From: Enterobacter sp. RHBSTW-00994
GTDB taxonomy: Bacteria > Pseudomonadota > Gammaproteobacteria > Enterobacterales > Enterobacteriaceae
NCBI RefSeq assembly: GCF_013782625.1
Contig: NZ_CP056199.1
Span: 2,746,588-2,810,587 of the forward strand
Length of the DNA stretch: 64,000 nucleotides
Direction of reading: 5' to 3'
This document shows, piece after piece, positions 26,918 to 38,011 of this stretch (within the stretch, counting starts at the first letter, position 1; every line of letters starts with the position of its first letter). The position numbers and the translations under genes were made by a program. Below the pieces are notes generated by a model. It had not been told where the DNA came from and ran no database searches. It saw only the letters and a program-made list of their open reading frames with translations.

Positions 26918-27568
26918 ATGTCACAATGGAATATTGCTGCTGCCCAGTACGCCAGACAACACCACCGTGTTGATGAGCACGTGGAACACCATCTTCGTTT
27001 TATCGCTGAAGCTGCCCGGCAACAGTGCAACTTACTGGTGTTCCCTGAACTGTCGTTGACGGGGCCCGGCGAGTCAACCCTACCCGCCCCGCCCGGCGAT
27101 CAACAAATCTTCCCTCTGCTTCATGCTGCGCAGTTTCACGATATTACCGTGATTGCCGGGTTAACACTGGAAACTCAAGGACACAGAGAGAAAGGACTCG
27201 CCCTGTTTACCCCTTTTCACGATGAAATCCTGCGATACCCTCAAGGAAAGGGGGCGTATCTGACACCTGACGAGCAGCATTTAACCATTGTGGATAGCCA
27301 ATCTGACTCCCCCAACCTTGATCCGCTGGCTACACTGTTCACCAGCAGCCAGGCCGTAGGTGACAACCGATGGCGTCAGTCCATCAGTACGTTGCAACGT
27401 TTCGCGCATAAATATGCTATTGCAGTGTTAATGGCCAATGCGCGTGGCGGTAGCGCGTTATGGGATGATAAAGGCCAACTTATTGTGCGTGCCGACAGAG
27501 GTGAACTGCTGTTAACCGGTTCTCTGAACAGACAGGGTTGGCAAGGCGATATCATTCCATTAGGCTAG
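26918..27568 (+). CDS. yobB: Nitrilase-superfamily protein YobB
   Basis: The 216-residue protein belongs to the carbon-nitrogen hydrolase fold: Glu in LVFPELSLTG and Lys in RYPQGKGAYL fit two members of the Glu-Lys-Cys triad. No Cys occurs where the nucleophile is expected; the only Cys is C37, upstream of the Glu. It is also shorter than active members (about 260-300 residues). It is probably not a standard amidase. It precedes exoX by 24 bp on the same strand, as in E. coli. Confidence 0.88.
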   Translation: MSQWNIAAAQYARQHHRVDEHVEHHLRFIAEAARQQCNLLVFPELSLTGPGESTLPAPPGDQQIFPLLHAAQFHDITVIAGLTLETQGHREKGLALFTPFHDEILRYPQGKGAYLTPDEQHLTIVDSQSDSPNLDPLATLFTSSQAVGDNRWRQSISTLQRFAHKYAIAVLMANARGGSALWDDKGQLIVRADRGELLLTGSLNRQGWQGDIIPLG

Positions 27569-27592
27569 GCGTTTTATGGTCAGGAGTGATCC

Positions 27593-28255
27593 ATGCTGCG
27601 TGTCATCGACACAGAAACTTGCGATCTCCAGGGCGGAATCGTGGAGGTGGCCTCTGTCGACGTTGTTGACGGAAAAATAGTCAACCCGATGAGCCACCTG
27701 GTGCGCCCCGATCGTCCGATTAGCCCGCAGGCGATGGCGATCCACCGTATTACGGAATCCATGGTGGCAGACAAACCCTGGATTGAAGAGGTCATTCCGC
27801 ACTATTACGGCAGCACATGGTATGTTGCACATAATGCCAGCTTTGACCGCCGGGTATTGCCTGAAATGCCCGGTGAGTGGATCTGCACCATGAAACTGGC
27901 GCGTCGGTTATGGCCGGGCATCAAGTACAGCAATATGGCACTGTACAAATCCCGTAAGCTCAGTGTGAGAACCCCTGAGGGTCTTCATCATCACCGTGCC
28001 CTCTATGATTGTTACATCACCGCGGCATTGCTGATCGATATCATGAACATCTCCGGCTGGACACCCGATGATATGGCGACGATCACCGGACGCCCTGCTT
28101 TACTGACGACGTTTACCTTCGGTAAATATCGCGGCGAAGCCGTTTCAGACATTGCCGATAAAGATCCGGGCTATCTGCGCTGGCTGTACAACAACCTCGA
28201 CAGAATGAGCCCGGAACTTCGCCTGACGCTAAAACACTACCTTGGTGAGGTCTAA
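27593..28255 (+). CDS. exoX: Exodeoxyribonuclease X
   Basis: ExoX is a 3'-5' DNA exonuclease of the DnaQ (DEDDh) type used in mismatch repair and UV tolerance. The 220-residue protein begins [15 protein letters not shown] (ExoI motif) and contains [12 protein letters not shown] (ExoII) and [11 protein letters not shown] (ExoIII, His and Asp). A C-terminal SLIDE-like segment ([16 protein letters not shown]) is present. It overlaps the end of convergent ptrB by 4 bp. Confidence 0.96.
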   Translation: MLRVIDTETCDLQGGIVEVASVDVVDGKIVNPMSHLVRPDRPISPQAMAIHRITESMVADKPWIEEVIPHYYGSTWYVAHNASFDRRVLPEMPGEWICTMKLARRLWPGIKYSNMALYKSRKLSVRTPEGLHHHRALYDCYITAALLIDIMNISGWTPDDMATITGRPALLTTFTFGKYRGEAVSDIADKDPGYLRWLYNNLDRMSPELRLTLKHYLGEV

Positions 28256-30312
28256 CGCTCGGCGCGGCCTGGCAGCGTATCCTGTGCCAGGCCTATCAAG
28301 AAGGCATACTCCAGAGCGACCCCTTCATAGGATTTAAAGCGCCCTGATTTACCGCCATGACCAGAATCCATGTCCGTACACAGCAGCAACAAATTATCGT
28401 CCGTTTTCATTTCCCGCAGTTTCGCGACCCACTTAGCCGGTTCCCAGTACTGAACCTGTGAATCATGCAGCCCGGTCGTCACCAGCAAATGCGGATAAGC
28501 TTTTGGCTCCACGTTATCGTAAGGGCTATACGCTTTCATGTAGCGATAATAAGTTTCGTCCTGCGGGTTACCCCACTCTTCGAATTCACCAGTGGTCAGA
28601 GGGATGGTTTCATCCAGCATCGTGGTCAACACATCGACAAACGGAACCTGTGCCACAATGCCTTTGAAACGTTCGGGACGTTGATTAATCACCGCCCCCA
28701 TCAGCATACCGCCAGCACTTCCCCCCATCCCGAAGCACAGGTCTGTATCTCCGTATCCCTGCGCAATCAGGGCATCGCAGACATCGAGATAATCGTTAAA
28801 GGTATTTTTCTTTTTCAGAAACTTACCGTCTTCGTACCAGTAGTGACCTAATTCACCGCCGCCGCGAATATGGGCGATAGCAAAAACAAATCCCCGATCG
28901 AGAAGGCTGAGCCTGCTGCTGCTAAAATCGGCATCCATACTGGAACCGTAAGAGCCGTAGCCATATACCAGCAGTGGATTTTTACCTTTGTGGAAATGTT
29001 CTTTGCGGTACACCAGAGATACCGGTACTTCAGCGCCGTCGCGAGCCGTCACCCACAAATGTTCACTCCGATAGTTTTCAGACTCAAAACCGGCCACTTC
29101 AGCCTGTTTAAGCACCCGGCGCTGTCCGGTATCCATATCCAGTTCGAACAGGGTGTCCGGTGTCGTCATTGACGAATAGCCGTAGCGCAATCGCGACGTC
29201 TCCGGCTCAGGGTTATAGCTTATCCACGTCACGTACGCCGGGTCATCAAATGCAATCCCGACGACTTCGCGGGTTCTACGGTTAATTTGCCGCAGGCTCG
29301 TCAAGCCACGCTGCCGCTCTTCCACCACCAGCCAGTCGGTAAAAAGCGTAAAACTCTCCAGCATCACCTCATCGCGGGCAGGGATTAACACTTCCCATTT
29401 TCGTTCATCACGTACTTTGGTTTTATACAGACCAAAGTTTTTGCCTTCGCGGTTAGAACGCAGGTAAAAACTGTGCTGAAAATGATCCAGGCTGTACTCA
29501 TGATCTTTACGACGTGGCAAGAAACAAAACGGTTGGGCGTCAGGAAGTTCGGCATCAAGTAGCAACACTTCTGAGGTGGTCGCACTGGCCAAAGAGATGA
29601 TCACATAGTGGCGAGACGTGGTTTTATGCAGGCTGACATAAAACGTCTCGTCTTTCTCCTCATACACCAGCTCATCATTAGCTACAGGTGTCCCGACGGT
29701 GTGACGCCAGACCTGGTAAGGCAGCAGTGTCGAAATATGCTTTTTAACGTAGTAGACCGTCCCGGAATCATTTGCCCATACGAAATCCGGCGAGACATTC
29801 TCCAGCATTTCAGGATACCAGTTGCCGGTTTCCAGGTGACGAAAACGCAGACCATACTGACGGCGAGACAGGTAATCCTCCGCCAGCGCCATGATGGTAT
29901 TGTCAGGCGAGACCGACAGCCCGCCCAGGGTATAAAACTCGCTGTGAGCAGCCCGTTGGTTGGCATCAAGCAGCGTGTCCCAGCTATCCCATTCGGCACT
30001 TAAAACCGATTGCCGCTGATAGACAGGATATTCATTTCCAGGCTCATAGAGATGGCGATAGCGATAACCATTTTTAGTCCAGGGGGCGGAAATGTCCCGC
30101 TGAGGAATGCGCTCAACCATTTCGCCCAGTAATGCATTCTGAAGCGCCTGCTGGCTGGACATGACCTTTCGGCCATATGCATTTTCCTGGTGCAGATAAT
30201 CAAGCACATCTGGCTGGGAGCGCTCATCGTCCCTCAGCCAGTAATAATTGTCGATACGCGTATCACCATGCGTGGTCATCGCGTAAGGAATACGTCGGGC
30301 TTTTGGTGGCAT
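28252..30312 (-). CDS. ptrB: Oligopeptidase B (protease II)
   Basis: PtrB cleaves small peptides after Arg or Lys in the cytoplasm. The 686-residue S9A protein has an N-terminal beta-propeller and a C-terminal alpha/beta hydrolase with the nucleophile in [10 protein letters not shown] and the His in DSGHGG. Length equals E. coli. Confidence 0.97.
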   Translation of the reverse strand: MPPKARRIPYAMTTHGDTRIDNYYWLRDDERSQPDVLDYLHQENAYGRKVMSSQQALQNALLGEMVERIPQRDISAPWTKNGYRYRHLYEPGNEYPVYQRQSVLSAEWDSWDTLLDANQRAAHSEFYTLGGLSVSPDNTIMALAEDYLSRRQYGLRFRHLETGNWYPEMLENVSPDFVWANDSGTVYYVKKHISTLLPYQVWRHTVGTPVANDELVYEEKDETFYVSLHKTTSRHYVIISLASATTSEVLLLDAELPDAQPFCFLPRRKDHEYSLDHFQHSFYLRSNREGKNFGLYKTKVRDERKWEVLIPARDEVMLESFTLFTDWLVVEERQRGLTSLRQINRRTREVVGIAFDDPAYVTWISYNPEPETSRLRYGYSSMTTPDTLFELDMDTGQRRVLKQAEVAGFESENYRSEHLWVTARDGAEVPVSLVYRKEHFHKGKNPLLVYGYGSYGSSMDADFSSSRLSLLDRGFVFAIAHIRGGGELGHYWYEDGKFLKKKNTFNDYLDVCDALIAQGYGDTDLCFGMGGSAGGMLMGAVINQRPERFKGIVAQVPFVDVLTTMLDETIPLTTGEFEEWGNPQDETYYRYMKAYSPYDNVEPKAYPHLLVTTGLHDSQVQYWEPAKWVAKLREMKTDDNLLLLCTDMDSGHGGKSGRFKSYEGVALEYAFLIGLAQDTLPGRAER

Positions 30313-30397
30313 GTCATTTTCTTTTGAGTTTTACACCCTATAAGGGTGGCAAAACCTGCGCATGATGCAAGCGAAACATACCCACTCAGGCCGAAAG

Positions 30398-31048
30398 TCA
30401 GCTCTGTAATGCCTGTTTTTGTTGCTGAATATCCTTTTCTATCCCCTCACGAACATCCTGAGGTATTTTGAGTGCGTCACCCAGCGCATTCAGATAGCTG
30501 CGCTCCATAAAGTGATCGATATCGATGGCGGCACAACTGAGAAAATAGAGTTCCAGCGCCTCTTCTTCATTTTTCACACTTTGCGCCAGGCGTGCCGGCT
30601 CAAGAGGTTGTTCTATAGCCAGAGCCACCAAGGCTCTGCCCTGCTCTTCAACACCGGCTTCACGGAGCTGCTGTTCAATTGCCGTTCGCTCCTTGTCATC
30701 GATATGCCCGTCACTCTTCGCCGCGAACACCAGTGCCTGTATCAACCGTTCGGTTCGCAGATCCAGTGGAGAGGTGTGCTGCCCATAATGAGGCTCATCC
30801 TGATGTGCGGTACGGACTCTGTCCTTGTATTTATTCCAGAGAACCGTACCCGCGATCGCACCGCCGCCAGCCAGTAACGCTCCCGTACCATACTTCGCCA
30901 GTAATTTTCTGGAGGATTTATTGGCCACCAGCAAGCCCGCCAGCCCACCGAGCGCCCCAGGAACAAGAAACTTACCTAACCCCTGCTCACCCGATGGCCC
31001 CATTTTCTGCCCTAACAGCGATTGCAATTGATTCAACCAGTTCGACAT
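30398..31048 (-). CDS. yebE: DUF533 inner-membrane protein YebE
   Basis: This 216-residue protein has a glycine-rich hydrophobic stretch (about 28-72, [18 protein letters not shown]...[11 protein letters not shown]) and a C-terminal TerB-like helical domain ([26 protein letters not shown]). In E. coli it is Cpx-regulated; the molecular role is unknown. In K-12, yebF and yebG follow before purT; neither is present here. Confidence 0.93.
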   Translation of the reverse strand: MSNWLNQLQSLLGQKMGPSGEQGLGKFLVPGALGGLAGLLVANKSSRKLLAKYGTGALLAGGGAIAGTVLWNKYKDRVRTAHQDEPHYGQHTSPLDLRTERLIQALVFAAKSDGHIDDKERTAIEQQLREAGVEEQGRALVALAIEQPLEPARLAQSVKNEEEALELYFLSCAAIDIDHFMERSYLNALGDALKIPQDVREGIEKDIQQQKQALQS

Positions 31049-31179
31049 GTTTTCCTCACTCTACTGTGCGCAATGTCTAAAGACTAAGCACCGCGGTGTC
31101 AGGAAATGTCTGCCATGACAAAAGAAGCGCAAATTTATCGGCTGCAGACCAGTATGGTTGGTTCATCGCGACGAGACAT

Positions 31180-31195
31180 ACGCAAACGTTTTCGT
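31180..31195. promoter_or_regulatory. PurR operator of purT
   Basis: ACGCAAACGTTTTCGT matches the PurR consensus ACGCAAACGTTTGCGT in 15 of 16 positions, 34 bp upstream of the purT start. Confidence 0.88.
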
Positions 31196-31229
31196 TTATA
31201 CTGCGCGCAACTTTTTCAGGGGGATTGTT

Positions 31230-32408
31230 ATGACTCGTTTAGGAACCGCGCTGCGACCAGCGGCAACACGTGTAATGCTGTTGGGATCGGGCGAACTGGG
31301 AAAAGAAGTCGCCATCGAGTGCCAGCGTTTAGGTGTTGAAGTGATTGCCGTTGACCGCTATGCCGACGCACCTGCAATGCACGTTGCCCACCGCGCCCAC
31401 GTCATTAACATGCTCGATGGCGATGCCTTGCGAGCGCTTATTGAGCTGGAAAAACCCGATTTTGTTGTACCGGAAATTGAGGCGATTGCCACCGATACGT
31501 TGATTGCACTTGAGCAGGAAGGACAGCGTGTTGTGCCTTGTGCAAAAGCGGCCAAACTCACCATGAACCGCGAAGGTATCCGTCGTCTGGCAGCGGAAGA
31601 GCTGTTGCTGCCTACCTCCGCCTACCGTTTTGCCGATGGTAAAGATGAATTTTTTCAGGCGGTCGCGGAAATCGGTTACCCGTGCATCATTAAGCCCGTG
31701 ATGAGTTCTTCCGGCAAAGGTCAGAGCTTTATCCGTGACGCAGAAACACTTGATGCGGCCTGGGATTATGCCCAACAGGGCGGGCGCGCAGGTGCGGGCC
31801 GCGTCATTGTTGAGGGCGTTGTTAAGTTTGATTTCGAAATCACCCTGCTGACGGTGAGCGCTGTGGACGGTGTATATTTCTGCGACCCCGTGGGCCACCG
31901 ACAGGAAGAGGGGGATTACCGCGAATCCTGGCAGCCACAGCAGATGAGCGAACTCGCGCTGGAACGTGCGCAGGAGATTGCGCGCAATGTTGTGCTGGCT
32001 CTGGGTGGCTATGGTCTTTTCGGTGTCGAGTTGTTTGTTTGCGGCGACGACGTGATCTTCAGTGAGGTCTCCCCTCGCCCTCATGATACAGGCATGGTTA
32101 CGCTGATTTCTCAGGATCTCTCTGAGTTTGCTCTCCACGTTCGGGCATTCCTCGGCCTGCCCGTTGGTGGCATCCGCCAGTACGGTCCGGCGGCATCTGC
32201 CGTTATCCTGCCACAGTTAACAAGCCAAAACGTCACGTTTGATAACGTTGAAAGCGCAGTCGGCGCAGGTTTGCAGGTACGTTTGTTCGGTAAACCCGAA
32301 ATTGACGGCACACGTCGTCTCGGGGTGGTGTTAGCCACCGGAGAGAGCGTCAGTGATGCCATCACGCGTGCGAAAACAGCGGCGGCATCGGTGGACGTTG
32401 CGGGATAA
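31230..32408 (+). CDS. purT: Formate-dependent phosphoribosylglycinamide formyltransferase 2
   Basis: PurT makes formyl-GAR from GAR, formate and ATP in purine synthesis. ATG 31230 after AGGGGGA gives 392 residues as in E. coli. An N-terminal Rossmann-like region ([20 protein letters not shown]) precedes the ATP-grasp domain with [11 protein letters not shown] and the Mg-binding [12 protein letters not shown]. It has its own promoter with a PurR box. Confidence 0.97.
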   Translation: MTRLGTALRPAATRVMLLGSGELGKEVAIECQRLGVEVIAVDRYADAPAMHVAHRAHVINMLDGDALRALIELEKPDFVVPEIEAIATDTLIALEQEGQRVVPCAKAAKLTMNREGIRRLAAEELLLPTSAYRFADGKDEFFQAVAEIGYPCIIKPVMSSSGKGQSFIRDAETLDAAWDYAQQGGRAGAGRVIVEGVVKFDFEITLLTVSAVDGVYFCDPVGHRQEEGDYRESWQPQQMSELALERAQEIARNVVLALGGYGLFGVELFVCGDDVIFSEVSPRPHDTGMVTLISQDLSEFALHVRAFLGLPVGGIRQYGPAASAVILPQLTSQNVTFDNVESAVGAGLQVRLFGKPEIDGTRRLGVVLATGESVSDAITRAKTAAASVDVAG

Positions 32409-32436
32409 AAAAACGGGCCATATGGCCCGTTTTTCG
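32407..32436. terminator. Bidirectional terminator between purT and eda
   Basis: The perfect palindrome ACGGGCCATATGGCCCGT (32413-32430) has an A run before it and a T run after it; the genes converge. Confidence 0.92.
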
Positions 32437-32460
32437 TTTTGCTTGTTCAGCTAACAAACT

Positions 32461-33102
32461 TTACTGTTTCGCGCCTTCAACCGCTTCGCGAGCCAGTTTG
32501 GTAATCCGATCCCAGTCACCCGCTTCCAGCGCATCGGCCGGAACCAGCCAGGAGCCACCGATGCACAGTACGCTTTTCAGCGCCAGATAATCACGGTAGT
32601 TAGCCGGAGAGATACCGCCAGTTGGGCAGAAACGCACCTGTGAGAATGGACCCGCAATAGCCTGCAGCGCTTTTGTACCGCCATTGGCTTCTGCCGGGAA
32701 GAATTTGAACTCTTTCAGACCGAAATCCAGACCCAGCATCAGTTCAGACACGGTGCTGATACCAGGGATCAACGGGATCGTACCTTCAGTTGCTGCTTTC
32801 AGCAGCGGTTCAGTCAGGCCAGGGCTGATCGCAAACTGCGCGCCAGCTTCGGTTACGTCAGCCAGTTGCTGCGGATTCAGCACCGTACCCGCCCCCACGA
32901 TCGCTTCAGGAACGTCTTTCGCAATTGCGCGGATCGCGTCCATTGCGCATGCGGTGCGCAGGGTCACTTCCAGAACACGAACGCCACCCGCAACCAGGGC
33001 TTTCGCCATCGGTACAGCATGTTCCAGTTTATTCACCACGATCACCGGCACTACCGGGCCAGTTTTCAGGATTGCTTCTGCACTTGTTTTCCAGTTTTTC
33101 AT
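32461..33102 (-). CDS. eda: KDPG aldolase (KHG/KDPG aldolase)
   Basis: Eda cleaves 2-keto-3-deoxy-6-phosphogluconate to pyruvate and glyceraldehyde-3-phosphate. The 213-residue protein has the catalytic Glu45 (VLEVTLRT) and the Schiff-base Lys133 ([12 protein letters not shown]) at E. coli positions. It follows edd by 38 bp. It also finishes KDG breakdown from pectin, which ties it to kdgR and rhiTN in this window. Confidence 0.98.
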   Translation of the reverse strand: MKNWKTSAEAILKTGPVVPVIVVNKLEHAVPMAKALVAGGVRVLEVTLRTACAMDAIRAIAKDVPEAIVGAGTVLNPQQLADVTEAGAQFAISPGLTEPLLKAATEGTIPLIPGISTVSELMLGLDFGLKEFKFFPAEANGGTKALQAIAGPFSQVRFCPTGGISPANYRDYLALKSVLCIGGSWLVPADALEAGDWDRITKLAREAVEGAKQ

Positions 33103-33140
33103 CAGAGTTTTCTCTCGCCAGATCGATAAATCTTGTCGTC

Positions 33141-34952
33141 TTAAAACGTAATACAGGTCGCACCCTGTTCTGCACCGGAGAGTTTCTCACGCAGTGCGCC
33201 AAACAGCTCACGCCCCGTGCCAACACGCGACGCTCTCAGGTCAGGAATATGCGGCTTACGGACCGCAAGCTCAGCCTCGTCCACCAGCAGGGTCAATTCA
33301 CCTGTCTGGCCATTAACGCGGATGATATCGCCATCGCGAACTTTCGCCAGTAACCCACCATCGTAGGCTTCAGGAGTAACATGAATAGCTGAAGGCACTT
33401 TACCTGATGCGCCGGAGAGTCGTCCATCGGTAACCAACGCAATTTTGAAACAGCGGTCCAATAATACACCAAGTGGCGGCATAAGTTTATGTAATTCTGG
33501 CATGCCGTTCGCTTTTGGTCCCTGATGACGAACCACCACCACGCAATCTTTATCCAGCAAGCCCGCTTCAAACGCAGGCAGTACATCGTGCTGGCTTTCA
33601 AAAACAACAGCCGGAGCCTCTACAACCTGGTTAGCAACCGGGACAGCAGAGGTTTTCATGACCGCGCGGCCCAGGTTGCCACTGAGCACTTTCGTTCCGC
33701 CGTGGTGAGAGAATGGTTTTTCGAACGTGGCGATAACCTGTGGGTCCAGAGAATCTGTCGCCCCTTCACGCCAGTCCAGCTTGCCATCGTTCAGCCAGGG
33801 TTCCAGGGTGTAGCGTTTCAGACCAAAGCCCGCCACGGTGTTAACGTCTTCATGCAGCAGACCGCCTTTCAGCAGTTCGCGAACCAGTACCGGTACGCCG
33901 CCTGCCGCCTGGAAGTGGTTGATGTCAGCCGGACCATTCGGGTACAGGCGAGCCATCAGGGGAACCACGGATGAGATATCAGAGAAGTCATCCCAGTCGA
34001 TCAGAATGCCTGCCGCGCGCGCCATCGCCACCAGGTGCATGGTGTGGTTGGTTGAGCCGCCCGTTGCCAGCAGAGCCACAATGCCGTTGACCACGACTTT
34101 TTCATCGACCATTTTGCCCAGCGGCATCCACTCATTACCGTTGCCGGTCAGGCGCGTCACCTGACGGGCTGCCGCTTCGGTCAGCGCCTGGCGAAGCGGC
34201 GCATCCGGCTGAATGAAGGAGGATCCCGGAAGCTGCATGCCCATAAACTCCACCACCATCTGGTTGGTGTTGGCTGTGCCGTAGAAGGTACAGGTTCCCG
34301 GCGCATGATAGGACGCGGCTTCAGCTTCCAGCAGTGCCTGACGGTCCGCCTTGCCTTCGGCATAGAGCTGGCGAATACGCACTTTCTCTTTGTTTGGCAA
34401 ACCACTCGCCATTGGGCCTGACGGCACAAAAATGGCAGGCAGGTGACCAAATGACAATGCCGCCATGGCAAGACCGGGGACAATTTTGTCACACACGCCC
34501 AGATAAAGCGCACCATCAAACATGTTATGCGATAACCCTACCGCCGCAGACATCGCAATCACTTCCCGGCTGAGCAAGGACAGCTCCATGCCGTCCTGCC
34601 CTTGCGTCACGCCATCGCACATGGCTGGCACGCCACCCGCAACCTGACCGACCGCATTCGCCTGATGCAACGCTTTACGGATGATATCCGGATAACCCTC
34701 ATACGGCTGGTGCGCAGAGAGCATGTCGTTGTAAGAGGTAATGATCGCAATATTGTTACGCAACATGCTTTTGAGTGAGTCTTTATCATCAGCCTGGCAA
34801 GCAGCAAACCCGTGTGCCAGGTTACCGCAAGCCAGTTGCGAGCGATGTACGGTGTCGGTCTTCGCCTGTTCGATACGAGCGAGGTAGGCAGAACGGGTCT
34901 CTTTCGAGCGCTCGATGATGCGCTGTGTTACGCGTAACAATGTCGGATTCAT
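33141..34952 (-). CDS. edd: Phosphogluconate dehydratase
   Basis: Edd converts 6-phosphogluconate to KDPG, the first Entner-Doudoroff step. The 603-residue IlvD/Edd protein shows the iron-sulfur Cys in [10 protein letters not shown] and [12 protein letters not shown] and the C-terminal [21 protein letters not shown]. Length matches E. coli. Confidence 0.98.
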   Translation of the reverse strand: MNPTLLRVTQRIIERSKETRSAYLARIEQAKTDTVHRSQLACGNLAHGFAACQADDKDSLKSMLRNNIAIITSYNDMLSAHQPYEGYPDIIRKALHQANAVGQVAGGVPAMCDGVTQGQDGMELSLLSREVIAMSAAVGLSHNMFDGALYLGVCDKIVPGLAMAALSFGHLPAIFVPSGPMASGLPNKEKVRIRQLYAEGKADRQALLEAEAASYHAPGTCTFYGTANTNQMVVEFMGMQLPGSSFIQPDAPLRQALTEAAARQVTRLTGNGNEWMPLGKMVDEKVVVNGIVALLATGGSTNHTMHLVAMARAAGILIDWDDFSDISSVVPLMARLYPNGPADINHFQAAGGVPVLVRELLKGGLLHEDVNTVAGFGLKRYTLEPWLNDGKLDWREGATDSLDPQVIATFEKPFSHHGGTKVLSGNLGRAVMKTSAVPVANQVVEAPAVVFESQHDVLPAFEAGLLDKDCVVVVRHQGPKANGMPELHKLMPPLGVLLDRCFKIALVTDGRLSGASGKVPSAIHVTPEAYDGGLLAKVRDGDIIRVNGQTGELTLLVDEAELAVRKPHIPDLRASRVGTGRELFGALREKLSGAEQGATCITF

Positions 34953-35075
34953 AAAAGCTCCTCTAATTTATCTGGCCAGGCTCGGGAGTTTACAAAGTGT
35001 CTTGCGGTCGTTAACAACGCTGAAACGCTTGGTGTCCGGAGCTCAGGGGCAAAATCGCTTCCGGCAGTGTAATAA

Positions 35076-35109
35076 AAAAAGCTCCGTGGGTGAATCCACA
35101 CGGAGCTTA
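35076..35109 (-). terminator. Terminator downstream of zwf
   Basis: On the minus strand AAGCTCCGTG/CACGGAGCTT closes a loop of about nine bases, followed by seven T. Confidence 0.88.
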
Positions 35110-35186
35110 AAAGTTTAAAAATTATGCCACTAACTGTGTTAGATCATGTTACCGGTAAAATAACACCTCTGGATTAGAGAGATAGG

Positions 35187-36662
35187 TTACTCAAACTCGT
35201 TCCAGGAGCGGCCATCACGGGTGATCATCGCTACCGATGCGACCGGTCCCCAGGTCCCTGCCTGGTATGGCTTAGGCGCATCTTGATCGGCAGCCCAGGC
35301 CTCGGTGATTGAATCGACCCATTTCCACGCCTCTTCCACTTCATCACGGCGCACAAACAGTGCCTGAATGCCGCGCATGGTTTCCAGCAGTAAACGCTCG
35401 TAAGCATCGGCCAGATGTGTTTCGTTGAAGGTTTCGGAATAGCTCAGATCCAGCTTGGTGGTTTGCAGATTGTGTTTGTGATCCAGGCCCGGCACTTTGT
35501 TCAGGATCTGAATATCCACACCTTCGTCTGGCTGGAGACGGATGGTCAGCTTGTTCTGCGGCAGCTCCTGCCAGGACTCTTTGAACAAGTTCAGCTCTGG
35601 GTTTTTGAAGTACACGACCACTTCAGAACATTTAGCTGGCAGACGTTTCCCGGTACGCAGATAGAACGGAACCCCCGCCCAACGCCAGTCATCGATATCG
35701 ACGCGGATCGCTACAAATGTCTCAGTGTTGCTGGACTTATTTGCCCCCTCTTCTTCCAGATAGCCCGGGACTTTTTTACCCTGAGCAAACCCTGCGGTGT
35801 ACTGACCGCGAACGGTTTTCTCACGCACATTCGAGCGATCGATGCGACGCAGAGATTTCAGCACTTTAACTTTGGCATCACGAATGCTGTCAGCCGTCAG
35901 ATCCGACGGCGGAGACATCGCAATCATGCACAGAATTTGCAGCAGGTGGTTCTGGATCATGTCGCGCATCTGACCTGCCTGGTCAAAGTAACCCCAGCGA
36001 CCTTCGATACCCACTTCTTCGGCCACGGTAATTTCCACGTGATCGATAGTCCGGTTATCCCAGTTGTTCACAAACAGCGAGTTCGCAAAACGCAGGGCCA
36101 GCAGGTTAAGCACCGTCTCTTTACCCAGATAATGGTCAATGCGGTAAACCTGGCACTCTTCGAAATATTCGCCTACCTGGTCGTTGATTTCGCGGGAGGT
36201 CGCAAGAGACGTGCCCAGCGGTTTTTCCATGACCACGCGCGCAGGTTTAGCGTTCAGTTTCGCTTCGCCCAGGCCTTTGCAGATGGCGCCAAACGTGCTT
36301 GGCGGCATCGCGAAATAGTTAATGGTGACACGGTTTTTCTGGTCCAGCATCTCACCCAAACGGCTAAACGCGCTGACGTCGTTAACGTCCAGGTTACAGA
36401 AATCAAGACGTCCGCTCAGCGTATCCCATAAACTTTCATCAATTTTCTCTTTCATGAACGTTTCGAGCGCTTCGCGCACGACTTTGGTATATGCGTCCTT
36501 GTCCCAGTCGGCGCGCCCTACACCCAGGATACGGGTATCCGGATGAAGTTGGCCCGCTTTCTCCAGTTGATACAGGGAAGGCAGCAATTTTCGGCGTGCA
36601 AGATCGCCTTTCGCGCCGAAAATGACCAGGTCACATGCCTGGGCTGTTTGCGTTACCGCCAT
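35187..36662 (-). CDS. zwf: Glucose-6-phosphate 1-dehydrogenase
   Basis: Zwf oxidises glucose-6-phosphate with NADP+, feeding both the pentose phosphate and Entner-Doudoroff routes. ATG 36662 ([25 protein letters not shown], dinucleotide site) follows GAGGAG and yields the E. coli length of 491. The active-site motif RIDHYLGKE is intact. The frame remains open upstream, but that part covers the promoter with HexR and Sox-type sites. Confidence 0.98.
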   Translation of the reverse strand: MAVTQTAQACDLVIFGAKGDLARRKLLPSLYQLEKAGQLHPDTRILGVGRADWDKDAYTKVVREALETFMKEKIDESLWDTLSGRLDFCNLDVNDVSAFSRLGEMLDQKNRVTINYFAMPPSTFGAICKGLGEAKLNAKPARVVMEKPLGTSLATSREINDQVGEYFEECQVYRIDHYLGKETVLNLLALRFANSLFVNNWDNRTIDHVEITVAEEVGIEGRWGYFDQAGQMRDMIQNHLLQILCMIAMSPPSDLTADSIRDAKVKVLKSLRRIDRSNVREKTVRGQYTAGFAQGKKVPGYLEEEGANKSSNTETFVAIRVDIDDWRWAGVPFYLRTGKRLPAKCSEVVVYFKNPELNLFKESWQELPQNKLTIRLQPDEGVDIQILNKVPGLDHKHNLQTTKLDLSYSETFNETHLADAYERLLLETMRGIQALFVRRDEVEEAWKWVDSITEAWAADQDAPKPYQAGTWGPVASVAMITRDGRSWNEFE

Positions 36663-36708
36663 GTCATTCTCCTCAGTTGGATAACCTGGTACTTCTGCCA
36701 GGTATCGT

Positions 36709-36723
36709 TGTAATTTTATTACA
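36709..36723. promoter_or_regulatory. HexR operator upstream of zwf
   Basis: TGTAATTTTATTACA has perfect six-base inverted arms (TGTAAT/ATTACA), the half-sites of the HexR consensus. It lies 46 bp upstream of zwf, and the hexR gene itself is divergent from zwf. Confidence 0.85.
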
Positions 36724-36765
36724 ATGCACTGTACTGCTTTTACGTCATTCCCGAAACCATTAGCG

Positions 36766-36783
36766 CTTAGCCTCGCGTGCGAT
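36766..36783 (-). promoter_or_regulatory. Candidate SoxS/MarA/Rob box upstream of zwf
   Basis: Minus-strand ATCGCACGCGAGGCTAAG fits AYNGCACNNNNNRYYAAA with one mismatch. zwf is a known SoxRS target in E. coli. The distance to the start codon is about 105 bp. Confidence 0.5.
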
Positions 36784-37018
36784 ACCGCGATTTTTGCGTT
36801 GCCTGGTACATAACATCCAGTAACGACGCGAAAAGCGTTGAATATTTGTACTATCGACTCACTGTAAAACCCGACAGTGATCAAGTAATGAAAAAAAACA
36901 ACAACATTTCTTGTCGTACATTACCCTTTAGGGAAGTCACAGGGGTAATATCGACTGAATCGAATCATGATTTCATCCATCAATGAAATCGTTTTCACCC
37001 ATGAGCGCCTGGTTAACG

Positions 37019-37888
37019 ATGAACATGCTGGAAAAAATCCAGTTTCAACTGGAACACCTTAGCAAATCCGAGCGAAAAGTGGCTGAAGTTATTCTTGCTT
37101 CTCCTGCTCAGGCGATTCATTCAAGCATCGCCACCCTGGCACAGGAATCAGGCGTCAGCGAACCGACGGTAAATCGATTCTGCAGAAGCCTCGAAACGCG
37201 TGGCTTCCCTGATTTTAAACTGCATCTCGCACAAAGTCTGGCAAACGGTACGCCGTATGTTAATCGCAATGTCGATGAAGACGACAGTGTTGATGCCTAC
37301 ACCGCCAAAATCTTTGAATCCGCTATGGCAACGCTTGACCATGTCCGCCAGTCGCTGGATATGGCATCCGTAAACCGTGCTGTTGATTTACTGACACAGG
37401 CAAAGAAAATCGCGTTCTTTGGGCTGGGTTCATCCGCCGCTGTCGCCCATGATGCGATGAACAAATTCTTTCGTTTCAACGTGCCGGTGATCTATTCCGA
37501 TGACATCGTGCTGCAACGCATGAGCTGTATGAATTGTAGTGAAGATGATGTCGTGGTTCTCATCTCGCATACCGGACGCACAAAAAGCCAGGTTGAACTG
37601 GCTCAGTTGGCGCGGGAGAACGATGCTATCGTCATCGCACTCACAACAGCAGGTACGCCGCTGGCAAGAGAAGCAACACTTGCTATCACACTGGATGTGC
37701 CCGAAGACACTGACATGTATATGCCGATGGTGTCTCGTTTGGCTCAGCTTACGGTGATTGATGTGCTGGCAACCGGTTTTACCTTGCGTCGTGGCACAAA
37801 ATTCAGAGATAACTTGAAGCGTGTCAAGGAAGCGCTCAAGGAATCGCGTTTTGATAAAGAACTGCTTATGAAAAGCGATGTTCCCTAA
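37019..37888 (+). CDS. hexR: RpiR-family regulator HexR
   Basis: HexR represses central sugar genes (zwf, edd-eda and others) and is relieved by KDPG. ATG 37019 (MNMLEKIQFQLEHLSKSERK) gives 289 residues as in E. coli. An N-terminal helix-turn-helix (SEPTVNRFCRSLETRGFPDFK) precedes a SIS sugar-phosphate domain (FGLGSSAAVAHDA, LISHTGRTK). It is divergent from zwf. Confidence 0.96.
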   Translation: MNMLEKIQFQLEHLSKSERKVAEVILASPAQAIHSSIATLAQESGVSEPTVNRFCRSLETRGFPDFKLHLAQSLANGTPYVNRNVDEDDSVDAYTAKIFESAMATLDHVRQSLDMASVNRAVDLLTQAKKIAFFGLGSSAAVAHDAMNKFFRFNVPVIYSDDIVLQRMSCMNCSEDDVVVLISHTGRTKSQVELAQLARENDAIVIALTTAGTPLAREATLAITLDVPEDTDMYMPMVSRLAQLTVIDVLATGFTLRRGTKFRDNLKRVKEALKESRFDKELLMKSDVP

Positions 37889-38011
37889 TAGTTAATAACT
37901 AAGATGTAACGATTCACGGCATTCGGTCCGTTCCTTGTTGCCTTGCAGCGAGCAGAACGCCGATTTAATGTTCACGCAACACCAAAGTTGTTTCAGTCAA
38001 CGGAGTATTAC

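Noticed and set aside
35415..36431. A 338-codon plus-strand ORF inside zwf
   Set aside because: It lies wholly within zwf on the opposite strand; the translation is rich in His, Phe and Val runs typical of antisense frames.
36663..36884. A 74-residue N-terminal extension of zwf
   Set aside because: It would cover the HexR and Sox-type sites and the ribosome site; the standard start gives the exact family length.
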